Assembly (NCBI GenBank): GCA_935421135.1
Contig: OW285188.1
Span: forward strand, 7,792,733 to 7,856,732
DNA: 64,000 nt
Direction of reading: 5' to 3'
Origin: Bugulina stolonifera
Lineage: Eukaryota > Bryozoa > Gymnolaemata > Cheilostomatida > Bugulidae
Shown in pieces: positions 52,981-64,000 of the stretch. The translations under genes were made by a program, and so were the position numbers. The notes beneath the pieces were generated by a model. The model saw only the letters and a list, made by a program, of their open reading frames with translations, had not been told where the DNA came from and did not search any database. Within the stretch, counting starts at the first letter, position 1. Every line of letters begins with the position of its first letter.

Positions 52981-55473
52981 TCATTCGTCTCTTTTACCAT
53001 GTTTCAAGATTCTAGTAAATTCCATGTAATCAAATCTCTGTGCCTTGATGGGGGCTTCTCGGAACAGTTCATCAACCTAAATAGAAACAAGAACACTGTA
53101 AACCCAGGCTATGTTGTGATAACATAAGTGTAACATAGAGTATACAGTATATACTACAGGTGCCCTTACATGTACTTCAACAATACAGTTGATATTACTG
53201 TATAGGGAGACAGTGATATGGAAGTATACCTATGCATGATAGTCTATGTATATCACAATCACATGGATGACTGATACTACACTGTGAGTACTGTATGATC
53301 ATGGTTGGGGGAGGGGGGCTAGGTAATGGAATAGCCTGAGGACCCTACCTCTTCTTCTGTGAACCTGTCTCCCATTGATGTGAGTATCTCACGGAGGAAA
53401 TCCTCCTTCAAATATCCTAAACAAAACATAAACATGTGCAAACAGTGAAGATAGCGTTGAGTTCTATACAAGATATTGAATTTATTGTACAAAATATAAT
53501 TATATAAGGCTCTACTATAAACATGTAAGAGTAATAAGCGTGTATAAATTTTATATAGGCTATCATAACGTACAATCTATCCCCACTAAATTTAATGTAC
53601 GTGTAGTTGGAAAAATATTTGACTAATTATACGGAGTTATCATTCCCTAGTCTATGTGCCTCTCAACTGTAGAATAATACAGTACATCATCAGTATAAAA
53701 TACTGAATAACTGAATATGGTTTATGGTTGAGCAATTTCCCAAGATGTGATGATTTATACCAGGAGCAGTAAACTAGTGTAATGTTTCATACTGCATATT
53801 TTATTATTGACTCCCAACATTCCTACCCAATGACTCCTGTCACAGAGCTATCTTGTTCAAGCCTTAGCCATATAATATACATGTGCATATATACTTGTAT
53901 TAGAATAATGTTTGACCATGTGAAGTATCACAGATACATGTACACGCATACTAATGTGCTAATTAACTATCAGTAATTATGATATGATTACACATCATAC
54001 AGTAATCATATTAGTAAGCAGGGATAACTACAGTTAGTAAACACCATAGCAATACATCCATACATGCTTCTAGCTACTTGACTAGTTATTAATCCATGGG
54101 AAATGAACCTATACTGTGTCTATGGTATAGTGAACACTATTATCAGTAGAAGGTTCAAACACCTCCATAACTGCTAACTTAAAACTAAATGCTATTTGGA
54201 ACTGCTCAAATGAAACCTCTACATTGCAGTGTTTGAATACAAGTTGTTTGATTTGTGTAAAACAAGCAACGAGGAATATATATTATATGGTTCAAATCGG
54301 CAATCTAAATATTTACTTGCGACTTTTCTTTAATACTTCAAAATTCAATTTTTGAAGTAACATTTACGAAGAGGTCGGTTGCATGTAACACATAGTTAAA
54401 ACATGTTGACATACCTGTCCCTTCATCATCAAAACATCCGAATGCATTTTTAATAACGTCTTCAGGGTCTGTGCCCGTTAGTTTCTCTCCAAACATCGTC
54501 AAGAACATTGTGAAGTTGATAGGTCCTGGTGCTTCCGCAATCATTCCTTCTAGGTATTGGTCTGTGACATTCTTACCTTCAACATTAGAGAGTTATATTC
54601 ATACAGGATTACATCCTATAATATTACTTGAGTATTATTTAGACCCTTAGTGGGTGCTGGAGGAAAGCCCAGGACCAGAAAATCAATGTCACCCAGACAA
54701 ATACCACCAAGAGCTCCAGTTTCGTTTTACAAAATTGAAGGTATATTTGTATAAAAAAATCCATCATTATAATTTTATTAGCAGACCTTACATTGCCTGA
54801 GGTTTCACACTGCTGTTACAAACAGCTTCACATATCACACATTCCACATCTATTAAAAGTATTAGGTAAGCCACCTAGCCTATTTATTTACAGTCTAGCA
54901 AGTAGATGTCAGTGGGCTGTTATAGATCATTACATGCCAGAACTATTTACACAAGACTCAAATTACATACCCACCCTACCTACATATAAATGTTATTATT
55001 GTGCTTATCACAGTGTCATCAATGTAATTCCTATATTAGTAATACTGAGCCCAATACTAGCAGGTAATATCATACTGAAATGGAGAGTAGCGGGTCTTAG
55101 AAACCAATCCAAAAGTATGATAGAACTAAAAAACTAGATTTCAAAAAGCATCTCCTAAATGCAGACCTTCAGTACTTGGTGAGCACTATTAAAAGTCAGA
55201 GCATTGCGTTAAAGATGCAGTGCAAACATGTAATACATGTATATACACCTGCAGTCATCATATTTATAGTGTAATATTACCTAAGGACGCGAGCATATCA
55301 GCCAAGTCTTCCTTGTCAATGAATCCATCCCTGTTCTGGTCAATCATATTGAATGCTTCTTTAAACTCCTGTATCTGAGCCTGATCAAACATCGCAAAGA
55401 CATTGCTAGTGGCCCTCTGCGCTCTTTTCTTAGCTGGCTTGGCTTTACCTGCTCCTACCTTGCGTGATGACAT
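52981..55473 (-). CDS. Non-muscle/smooth-type myosin regulatory light chain
   Basis: It binds the neck of myosin II and controls motor activity after phosphorylation. Four exons, 55473-55281, 54576-54415, 53416-53349 and 53076-52981, give 172 residues, the length of vertebrate MYL9/MYL12. The N-terminus has [11 protein letters not shown], so the kinase sites equal to Thr18/Ser19 are kept (Thr22/Ser23). The first EF-hand loop, [12 protein letters not shown] (45-56), keeps all metal ligands. [19 protein letters not shown] and [10 protein letters not shown] follow, and the protein ends [12 protein letters not shown]. Phases are consistent. An in-frame Met lies further upstream, but the family start and a nearby acceptor-like TTATGTAG support 55473. 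The paralogue (MYL9 or MYL12 type) cannot be set, so no symbol is given. Confidence 0.96.
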
Positions 55474-57336
55474 GGCTCCTACATAACATACTACTGTAAT
55501 AGCCTTGATGAGCAATAACTTGTATCATGTTATATACTCTGTATATATACAAGAATATTTTATATTTATTATTATTTTATGTTACACCGTATACCTATAT
55601 ATACACTAGTTCCAAGCAACATTTTTATTTCTTATAATCATAATTATAATAATAGGCCTACGCTATAGTTTAGGGGTGGGCCACTTGCAGCCTGCAGGTA
55701 TAAGCTTATGCCATACATTTCCTTGCACACTTATATGAAAATGTGCTATTGGGAGGATTTACAAACATGGTTTTTGAAGTAAATTGCTTATAGTTTGTCG
55801 TCTTTTGTATTTTATGAGGTTTGGTAACATTTTAATCATAGATAAGAATCAGAACGGCTGAAAGATTTGTAGAGGCTGACCCTAAAGCCAGATGGTGTCC
55901 TGACAAAATGTAGATACTTGGCTTGAATGGTGGAGTACAGTGATAGCATATGAGCAGCTATTTTAACCAGTGATCGCAATAGTAAGAGTAATAGACTTAG
56001 TACCACACGGTCATAGTGCACACTTGACCTACACTTACATGTAAATGCATGAGATAATTATAATCACTGTAACGTTTTTATCATTTTTCTTTATAATTTT
56101 AATTAATTAAAGTAATCTCACTTTTATATTTTACTAAAACTCACAATTAGCTATATTGCAAAAATTAAATAAAATGATCTAATAAAGCACACCATAATAA
56201 CAATGATAATCATCATTCGAATAAGATATAATTAAAAATAAATAGTATGTTTTGTTATGTAATGTTAATATAAATATTTTGAAAAGAAATTATTACTATT
56301 TATATAATAATAACTTAATTACATTTCCAATACTACATTAAAAAAATATGAATTAGTCATAATACCTTCTTTCTTTATATATTTAGAAATGTAGTGTACT
56401 TCCTCCTCCCACTAGTTCACAGCTGTATAAACTGTTGTACAACGATGCACAGTCTGACAGTCACTAAAAATTCTACACCAGTCTGCAGGAGGTGTTTTAA
56501 TTTTAAGAGCGCTTCTAGTAATAAAATTAATCCAATCACAGCTCGTTATGTGTGCCGATTGACAACGATGACATTGCGGGCAAAGATGTAACATTGCGGG
56601 TCTATAAACAATGTAATAACAATAGAAATATTAACGTGTCAGTAATTTAGTAGATAACTCCTAAAGCAGATGAGGGCGTTTTATGAATAGAGAGAGGATA
56701 ACTTTCATTTCTGTACTGTTTACTGCTAAGTGCTAACAGTAGGGCAACGAGCACTCTACCCAGATAGTGCCCCATAACTGCTATCAGGACCTAGCACTCC
56801 AATCCCTCCCTAAAGCCATCAGTACTACTCCTGCTATTCTGCCTAGCTATAGGAGTCGTGCCTACACAACCGGGTTGGTTAGGCGGAGGGGGAGAAAGGG
56901 GTTGTCACACACTCTTTGAAGTAAGCAGTGCTGTGTGGTTGGACTTGGCCCCTAGCTTCTACTTGGTCAGCCGGTTCTAACCCTCCCAGTAACTCTGGCC
57001 TGTGTGTGGAGACTCTGCCATGTAGGCTATATATAATATATATAATTATAATAACCATATTTTACAAGGTTTAGACCAAGTTCTATACATTAGCAATAGA
57101 TCATGTCAAGGCCAGTTTATTTATTATACTATAAATAAAAAGAAACATGAGAAATAGAAAATATGTAACTATTATAGCAATATAATTGATGAAGGTTTAC
57201 TAATATCTAGCAGAGTGCACAGGGCTAATTAATAGAAAAATATAAAAAGCATTGATATACTTATAATATTATATACGCTGCATATATCATTCATTGGAAG
57301 TTTTCAGCAATAGAAGTAAAAGTTTTGTGTCTGAAT
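55474..57336. other. Intergenic region between two minus-strand genes
   Basis: It contains the 5' flank of the myosin light chain and the 3' region of the next gene, with a minus-strand AATAAA at 57117-57122. A GC-richer block at about 56720-57010 may be a repeat, but I could not match it to another copy. No gene is seen. Confidence 0.4.
57117..57122 (-). promoter_or_regulatory. Candidate polyadenylation signal
   Basis: AATAAA on the minus strand lies about 215 nt after the stop of the unrecognised His/Cys-rich gene. Confidence 0.45.
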
Positions 57337-60300
57337 CTAAAGGTAGACATCGGGAAATTGGTTAGCACATTCATTACATATCACCCAGCCCTTATGTCCA
57401 TCATAGCATGTCCAGCCTCGTCCATCACACGACGTCAGATATACTGAAACAATGATATACCAGTTTTTATAATCATGATTACATTTCCAAATAGTACATA
57501 ATAATTCTATGACTACCGCACTGAGAAATCATAAATCACTGAGCATAATCAAAAGTTGTCTTCTCTCAATTTCCGAAAGTTGTCTCAATCGTCCAGTCTA
57601 CATGTTCCACTAACTTAAATCCAATGCACATACATGTAGATGTAACATATTAACAAACTCTATTCAAATCCTTTGGCTTCCAATAGTAAATTGAATGATG
57701 TATGTTTTTACAGTGATTTCTGTATGTAGTAGTTATTTGTTCTTATGGAACGGGCAAAGCTATTAACTGCAATTGCACAGCATAGCATGGCATACCATGC
57801 TATGTTCTACTATGCTACAGGTACTTGTGTAAACTCTGTATCCTGGCATATACTACAATTCATACTACTTACAATGTTCTATCTTCATCTGCTTATCAGG
57901 ATAAACAGCCACCCTGTATTCCAAAGTTATCTCGTGATCGTGTCCTGCAGAAGAGGAAGTCAGAGCTGTGATTCTTTCCCCCTTCTTCAGTCTGCGAATT
58001 TCTGATTCTGTTATATCTACGGTGTGGTGGTGTGGCCCAGCATCAGTTTTATCCCCGAGTCCAACTTCAAATGTGAACACCTGTTGCAATAAATAACATA
58101 TAATCACTATCATCTACATTTAATATTGTGTATACACATTGAACTGCGTAGAAATAGCATATACATGATACACATCTACTATTATGACTCTTCAGGATTT
58201 TGGGTATATCAAATACTTCTTATCATTTTTATTAGACTGTTAGAAATATCATTCTCAGCTAATTTACTAGATGTTACACGCACATCTATTCTTAAGTTGT
58301 ATCCTCAATTAAATGTATTTCAATTTTGGAATTCAGTATTTACTTTATGTACATGAGTGTGTTGTTCAATATACACATGTACAATCTGTTATTATGAACA
58401 CTGTGCACTTGTTACACTTTCCTTTTCTTGTCTATTTACTTTTTTAGGTACATGCACATAAAAAATACAAAATTGAAATTTGATACTCAATAAAATATTA
58501 ATATTAGTATTACACTATGCTCACACCTCCTCAACAGTGCCATTATGGTAGACCTTGTCTCTGTAGAACCTTTTGTGTGCTGCTGCTTCTAAGGTCACAT
58601 CTCTCAATGCATCAATCTCCTTGAACATAACGCTGCCCGCTTGGTGGACAGGCATTATGGGATACCTCTGTCTCACCACGCCTACTCCTGGTATATTAGG
58701 TGTCATGATATGAACACCACTGGCTCTCGTCTTCCTGCAAGAAAACATTCACAGTAGCTTCTGTAGCTATCAGTTTGACCTGTTCTTTATCACAAATTGT
58801 ACTATAGGCTATGTGATAATGTATTTTATACATGCAGGTACATGTCGTTGTTTTAAAGCAGGTGACTGATATGCATCATTGTATGTATACTATACTTTGT
58901 TCAGTCTGTTATTATGTGATCACAAACAGTAAAGTGTTAGCAGTCACTTAGCATACCTAATCTGTCCCTCAGAATCAATGACTGACATGCTAAACCTGGT
59001 TGAGTCAGCAGGGTCTCTGATTGACCTGTGTCCCTCTACAACCATCATATAACTGCAAGTTCACCATCATTACTGGGAAATGTAGTGTATTATCATAATT
59101 TCTGCTATTCTATTTTGAAAGAAAATACACTCCTATTCTGTTTTTGAGGACTTAGTAAAAAAATATGGTAGACCTATCCAAGTAGTGTATAGCCCTTAAC
59201 AAGGTTGCTTTGCAACAACAACTGTACATGAGTTGCAAACATTTACTGTTTACAACAGTTTATAGCGATTATATTGATCTCAAATTGAGCATAAAATTCA
59301 TCACGGAACTTTTATTATTTGTCAACTTATTCGACTTGAAGCATTACATAGAGTGGTAGTAGTCTCCACTGCAAAGCTCTAAAATAATCTCTTCTAAATA
59401 GAAGGGCTACATCCATGGGCACTCATAAGCTGTTGATCATAATTGGAAGTCGTCCTCTCTCAATTTATCTCCTAAACTGAGAGAGGACAACTTCTAATTA
59501 TAATCAATAACTTCTGAGTGCCCATGGTTATATCACCCCAGGAGTATATTAATTATCAAGTAATAGATGAGTAAGTACACTGCTATTATATTGACTACTA
59601 ACCAAAGAATTCATATGGAGTCCTGTAGAAGTACTGCATTGAGTTACCATATATAGCCATCTGCTCATTATGGTCTCCATTTCTCTTGTATGTTCCATTT
59701 GTATTCCAAGTCAACGGTATCTTATCACCTACATATTACAAGTTCATGTTGTATAGTACAAGTTAATATCATAATCGTTCTCTGTATATTTATAGAACAT
59801 GGCATCACACTAAAGTATATAACAGATTACAATACTATATTAACATGATCATTTTGTACACAAGGTTCAAATGCTACAGTCATGTAGTGGGAACTGACTT
59901 GGATGATAGGCGATATTGTATGGATTCCAGGTATGAAGGGGATTCAGGTAGATAATCTCCAAGGGGATGGCATAAGATACCCGATGACTCCAATTAGAGC
60001 ATATCTTCCTCTTACACTCTCCTCTCTGCAATAATATACGTAAACTATTATGTACAATATACCTACTTCCCCATCCTTTGCCATCGGTGAAGTGCCTTCC
60101 CCACCCTTAGCCATTGACGAAGTGCTTTCCCCACCCCAAAAAGCAAAAGAATTGCGGATCATTTTAGATCATTGCTTCCTTACCTGAGGTTAATAGCGGA
60201 AAGTAAAACCTGTAAGATTTTTATATGGCTCTGGTGCCGAGGGAAGCCTACCACTAGGAGAAGCATGATAATAGATTAAATATATAGACTCACTCTGTCT

Positions 60301-63300
60301 CTCCATACTGGGCAGGAGTTGTTAGTTCTACACCATTTGATCTGTAAAAAGAAAATGTGTGTCTATTGTATAGAATGGTTATAAATAACCTAGTCAGTAT
60401 ACTAGCTGGGGACGGTGTGTTATATATTGGATACTGTGTAACAGTCAATGAGACTCTACATGTATGACAGGAGGTCTGCTTTCAAATTCAGAGAATTGTG
60501 AATACTGGACTATATCGTTTTTTCTATTCCTGTGCATGTTTGTCCAATAGCTTAGTTATAAACTACAAAGTGCAGCAAACAGCATAATTTAATAAATCAG
60601 CCCATTTCTGTAGATGGAACACTAATACTAATAACACTAGCCATGTTCAGGGATTGGGAAGCGAATTTTGCAACTTTCAAGAAAAATGAAATTAACTAGC
60701 TAGACTTGGTGTACTCACATCATTAGCTGTTATTTGGGGTCGGGTGTTGTAAGCGATGTAAAGACTGGCATCTGAGAAAGCTCTGTGTCTGATTTCACTT
60801 CCCATAGCATCTTTAGTCTTAGTTCTGTACAATCTGAATAAGAAAGGTAACAAATATATGGGGTGTACAATATAGTCACAGTACTGTATTATACCCTTGG
60901 AATTGATTACATAGTATACACACAAATGTGCATTATACACGTACATAGCCTATCATACTCTCAAATAGCTGCTCTACCTGTGGTAAAACGCCACGTTCTT
61001 TGGAGGTCGTGGTGGAGCCTTCTCACCAGGTTGTGTGGCTGGAGGTCGGTATACATGATCAAACGCAGTGTCATTGAAGACATCATCTTTTATATTCCCT
61101 TGGTAGTTGTCTTTCCCTGTTGAAAATGCACGGCATAATAATGCTTGACATGTTGCAGATATTTAGTGCGGTTTACAGCAGTAAAAATAAGATATGTGTA
61201 AGATAATAGGATGTAGCATGTACTGTGTACGCATCAGAGATATTGGCTAATAGAATATAAACTAGAATCACAATCAGTGTATATATTATAATATGAGGTT
61301 GTGCTCCCTTTCAAAACCCACAACGGGTGGACAAATTGGTCTTATCTTTAATGATTCCATTACTGTCAACAATATGCATGTAATTGGGAGGTTATAACTT
61401 CTGGCCCCATCCCAAGCACATACGGATTACATTTTAGAAACATGCGCCGACCCTAAAGCATCCCATTGTATTGTAATGGTTTCTGTGATTTGGTGCGGTC
61501 GTCCTTGGACGACTACCGACCCAGAAATGAAGTGCCTATGAATGGTGCTAGGACTTCGCATTACATGAAAGATCGAGCGGTCTCAGTAGCCCAATAACTA
61601 CCAGAGACGACCCATCTGGTCCCAAGTCTGACCTTCAGACTATACGTTGAAAGAGAGTGATCCGACCTAGTAGGCGGTTCGCTAAGCGAATGACCTGACA
61701 AAAGGAAGTGAAAGTCTCTGTATCAAGTATAGATGTGTCTTTATTGAGACAATGAACAGTGAAACAATGCCCTTTATATAGTATAAGGACTTCCGCCCGA
61801 CGTAGTGTCGAGAAAAGACGACGTAAAGTCGTCCGGAAGTTGCGCAACAACATGGCCGCCGGAAGCCCGACGGCCGACCCAAAATAGGTCGGGTTCTACA
61901 AAAGTTGCTTATAATGGTCCAATTCATGTACAAAATGAATATCAATGGATTCTGAGAGGTCGGGCCTCTGTACATGGGTATAAAAGGCATTAAAAGACTT
62001 AGTAATAATCATACATGAATGCACATCAGTATGTAATGGGTATAAACACATGGATACACGTATATAGACAGTAATTAAATGGTTTAACATGCAATACAAT
62101 TGAATGTGGGTATACGAGCAGCTAGTTATGAGAGTTTGAGTGTCAGCTGAGTAGCGCTGTGACAACTACTAGGCACTTAGGGGTGCTGTAGGCTTTGTCT
62201 GGTAGCTGGAGTGGTATACAAATGTCCTGTACCATTACAGTATAACACACTTACCAGGTATTTCTGCCATCAGACTATCCAGGTAGCTGCCAGTTGTCAG
62301 CCTCACATAGGCTTCTTTAGATGGTCTGAATGGAGACGTGGGACCGGCAATGGCCGGCCACAGACTGAACCTGGCAAATCTCTCATAATGAGACTGTTTG
62401 TAGGTCTTGGCTCGGGCTACACGTACACTCAGATCGTCTTCTAGTCGGAATCTACAATAAACTTACTGATGATAAGATAGTCAATGGCAAACTATGATGA
62501 ATTGACTTACTGTTTGAATTATTTTTTCCAAGCTATGCCTTAATTGTTCTTTTGATTTTCCGCTACGTGCTCGGAGCATGGAACGATAAAATGGTGCTTT
62601 GTGATTAGTACTACATGTAGTGCATATATGACCCAGAAACCAAACCTAGTAGAATTGCTTTCCTAATGTGACCTTGATATATGATTTTCTAACAGGTTGT
62701 GAATAGAAGCCCAACAGTACCTGCTTAACGGAACGTCTTGTTTAAGTGGATGACAGAGAATCTTGTAGTTCCACTGAGAGAAGAGAGGTTTTCCATTCTC
62801 TGACATTCCTGACAAGGTGCTTGGCAGGTAGGCATAGTTCTCACTGATACTCTTTCTCCCAGTAGCAGATGTAAATCTAGCTTTCTCCTGAAACAACATA
62901 CAAAATACAATGTATGTCACAGCTAGTTTATTCCCTCCAATTGAGACTTTCTACACACTCATTAGTAATCTTATGTGATGATGTAATGTCATCATATTAT
63001 ATGTGCACAAGCTTCAATTAAGATATAAATAATGAATCATAAAATTATCTGTAAACAAATATATGCAAACATCAAGCATGTTGACACATTGAATTCGATG
63101 ATACACTTTGTTCAGCACCTCCCCTTCCGTGAGAACATATCCATCACCATGCTTGTTCATATACGCTCCGGTTAATCGGTAAAATAATGGCCATAGTTCC
63201 CTATGTACACTATCATACCTGTAGTTCCACCACATGAATACTATCATACCTGTAGTTCCACCACATGTACACTATCATACCTGTAGTTCTACCACATATA

Positions 63301-63797
63301 CACTATCATACCTGTAGTTCCACCACATGTACACTATCATACCTGTAGTTCTACCACATGTACACTATCATACCTGTAGTTCTACCACATGTACACTATC
63401 ATACCTGTAGTTCCACCACATGTACACTATCATACCTGTAGTTCCACCACATGTACACTATCATACCTGTTATTCCACCACATGTACACTATCATACCTG
63501 TTATTCCACCACATGTACACTATCATACCTGTAGCTCCACCACATGTACACTATCATACCTGTAGTTACACCACATGTACACTATCATACCTGTAGTTAC
63601 ACCACATGTACACTATCATACCTGTAGTTACACCACATGTACACTATCATACCTGTAGTTACACCACATGTACACTATCATACCTGTAAGTCAAAGAAGC
63701 TCTCAGCATCCAATTTGTGTCTGTCACTAGCAAATGATTCATCTAATTTGTTGCTGTCTGCTTCTGTCCACATTCCCTCCATGTAACAGAGTACTGG
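57337..63797 (-). CDS. Unrecognised protein with His/Cys-rich C-terminus, 5' part outside the window
   Basis: Twelve exons on the minus strand: 63797-63684, 62887-62721, 62451-62255, 61116-60978, 60833-60719, 60341-60294, 60025-59899, 59728-59603, 59035-58957, 58734-58527, 58080-57873 and 57443-57337. They join in matching phases to give 544 residues. The first exon shown opens in phase 0 at an acceptor, so the N-terminus lies to the right of the window. The composition is that of a globular protein; segments include MEGMWTEADSNKLDESF, ERFARFSLWPAIAG and WNPYNIAYHP. Near the end comes GPHHHTVDIT and, about 30 residues later, GHDHEITLEY. The last exon has CDGRGWTCYDGHKGWVICNE. The paired His clusters and six Cys suggest metal binding or disulfides, but I know no family for it. 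The 59035 acceptor is a choice: one 18 bp upstream would break the frame. Confidence 0.8.
59413..59527. repeat. 115-bp palindromic MITE-like repeat
   Basis: CCATGGGCACTCATAAGC on the left is matched by CTTCTGAGTGCCCATGG on the right. The arms run about 50 bp each with few mismatches and meet at GTCCTCTCTCA / TGAGAGAGGAC around a short centre. It lies in an intron of the His/Cys-rich gene. Related half-copies occur elsewhere, for example near 43021-43090. Confidence 0.85.
60060..60216 (+). mobile_element. SINE family A, 3' fragment
   Basis: It shares GGTGAAGTGCCTTC and TTAATAGCGGAAAGTAAAA, in order and spacing, with the copy at 7688-7930. The tRNA-like head is missing. A segment of about 29 bp containing GAAGTGC and TTCCCCACC is repeated at its left end. 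Confidence 0.65.
61490..61900 (-). mobile_element. Possible solo LTR or LTR fragment
   Basis: On the minus strand the segment starts TGTAGAACCCGACC (61900). It has TATATAAAGG at about 61780 and AATAAA about 30 nt later (61745-61740), an arrangement typical of a retroelement LTR. It is richer in CG than its surroundings and includes small inverted repeats (GTCGTCC/GGACGAC). The second LTR, the coding region and a target duplication were not found, so the left limit is a guess. Confidence 0.35.
63204..63684. repeat. 31-bp minisatellite filling an intron up to its donor site
   Basis: About 15 units plus a partial copy (16 occurrences of ATACCTGT) follow the pattern CACATGTACACTATCATACC plus TGTAGTTCCAC. 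On the minus strand each unit carries ACTACAG followed by GTATGATAG, a copy of the exon/intron border at 63684. Confidence 0.95.
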
Positions 63798-64000
63798 CTG
63801 GTATTACAAACATATCGGGTAAGTACAGACAGGTAAGGAATATGTCAAGAGTTGTCTACACTATGTATTATGTAGCAATTATGGCCATTTCTATAATAAC
63901 TACTATATGACTGAACTGAACAAGGATATTGAAGCTCATATGAGATACAATTAAGATCTACATGTGTAATGTCAAACTTGATAATGTATGTTATGTCGAA

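Noticed and set aside
54793..55137. Plus-strand frame of 114 residues in a myosin light chain intron
   Set aside because: It is antisense to the gene, has no recognised motif and no splice or promoter context; probably chance.
59036..59053. Acceptor TTGCAG 18 bp upstream of the chosen exon start in the His/Cys-rich gene
   Set aside because: It would give GTT ATA TGA in the required phase 1, a stop codon. The acceptor at 59036 restores the frame, although an unseen small exon could also do so.

Overview
The window is animal nuclear DNA, most likely from an early-branching invertebrate such as a demosponge. The clade is an inference from gene content, not something the sequence proves. All protein genes are split by GT-AG introns, the DNA is AT-rich, and the products are eukaryotic or metazoan families: SCAPER, selenocysteine lyase, 5-oxoprolinase, non-muscle myosin regulatory light chain and a GH5 endoglycoceramidase-like enzyme. 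Intron phases were checked by hand and match across every predicted junction.

Layout. 1297-6444 (-): the first eight coding exons of SCAPER, running off the left edge. 10001-11446 (+): a complete two-exon selenocysteine lyase, with a 150-bp in-frame copy of part of its exon 2 about 0.55 kb downstream. 14696-39633 (+): a complete 30-exon 5-oxoprolinase (1298 aa by my model). Its intron 7 holds an antisense two-exon GH5 gene (18991-20611), and its other introns hold several mobile elements and minisatellites. 41900-45847 (+): a four-exon secreted eight-cysteine protein with a repeat stalk and a GPI-like tail. 47835-47906 (-): tRNA-Arg(ACG). 48647-52188 (+): a six-exon gene I do not recognise. 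52981-55473 (-): a complete myosin regulatory light chain, tail to tail with the previous gene. 57337 to the right edge (-): at least 12 exons of an unrecognised protein ending in a His- and Cys-rich region.

The genes do not form a pathway. Selenocysteine lyase and 5-oxoprolinase both touch sulfur/selenium amino-acid and glutathione metabolism, but their adjacency may be chance. The accessory content is the more unusual part. It includes a 658-bp element with identical 77-bp inverted ends around a GIY-YIG nuclease fragment, a 4.4-kb TTAA-flanked element with a Harbinger-like MITE nested inside, a hAT-like MITE, an inverted pair of palindromic repeats that brackets one 89-nt oxoprolinase exon, minisatellites that start exactly at splice junctions, and a strong excess of the octamer TACATGTA.
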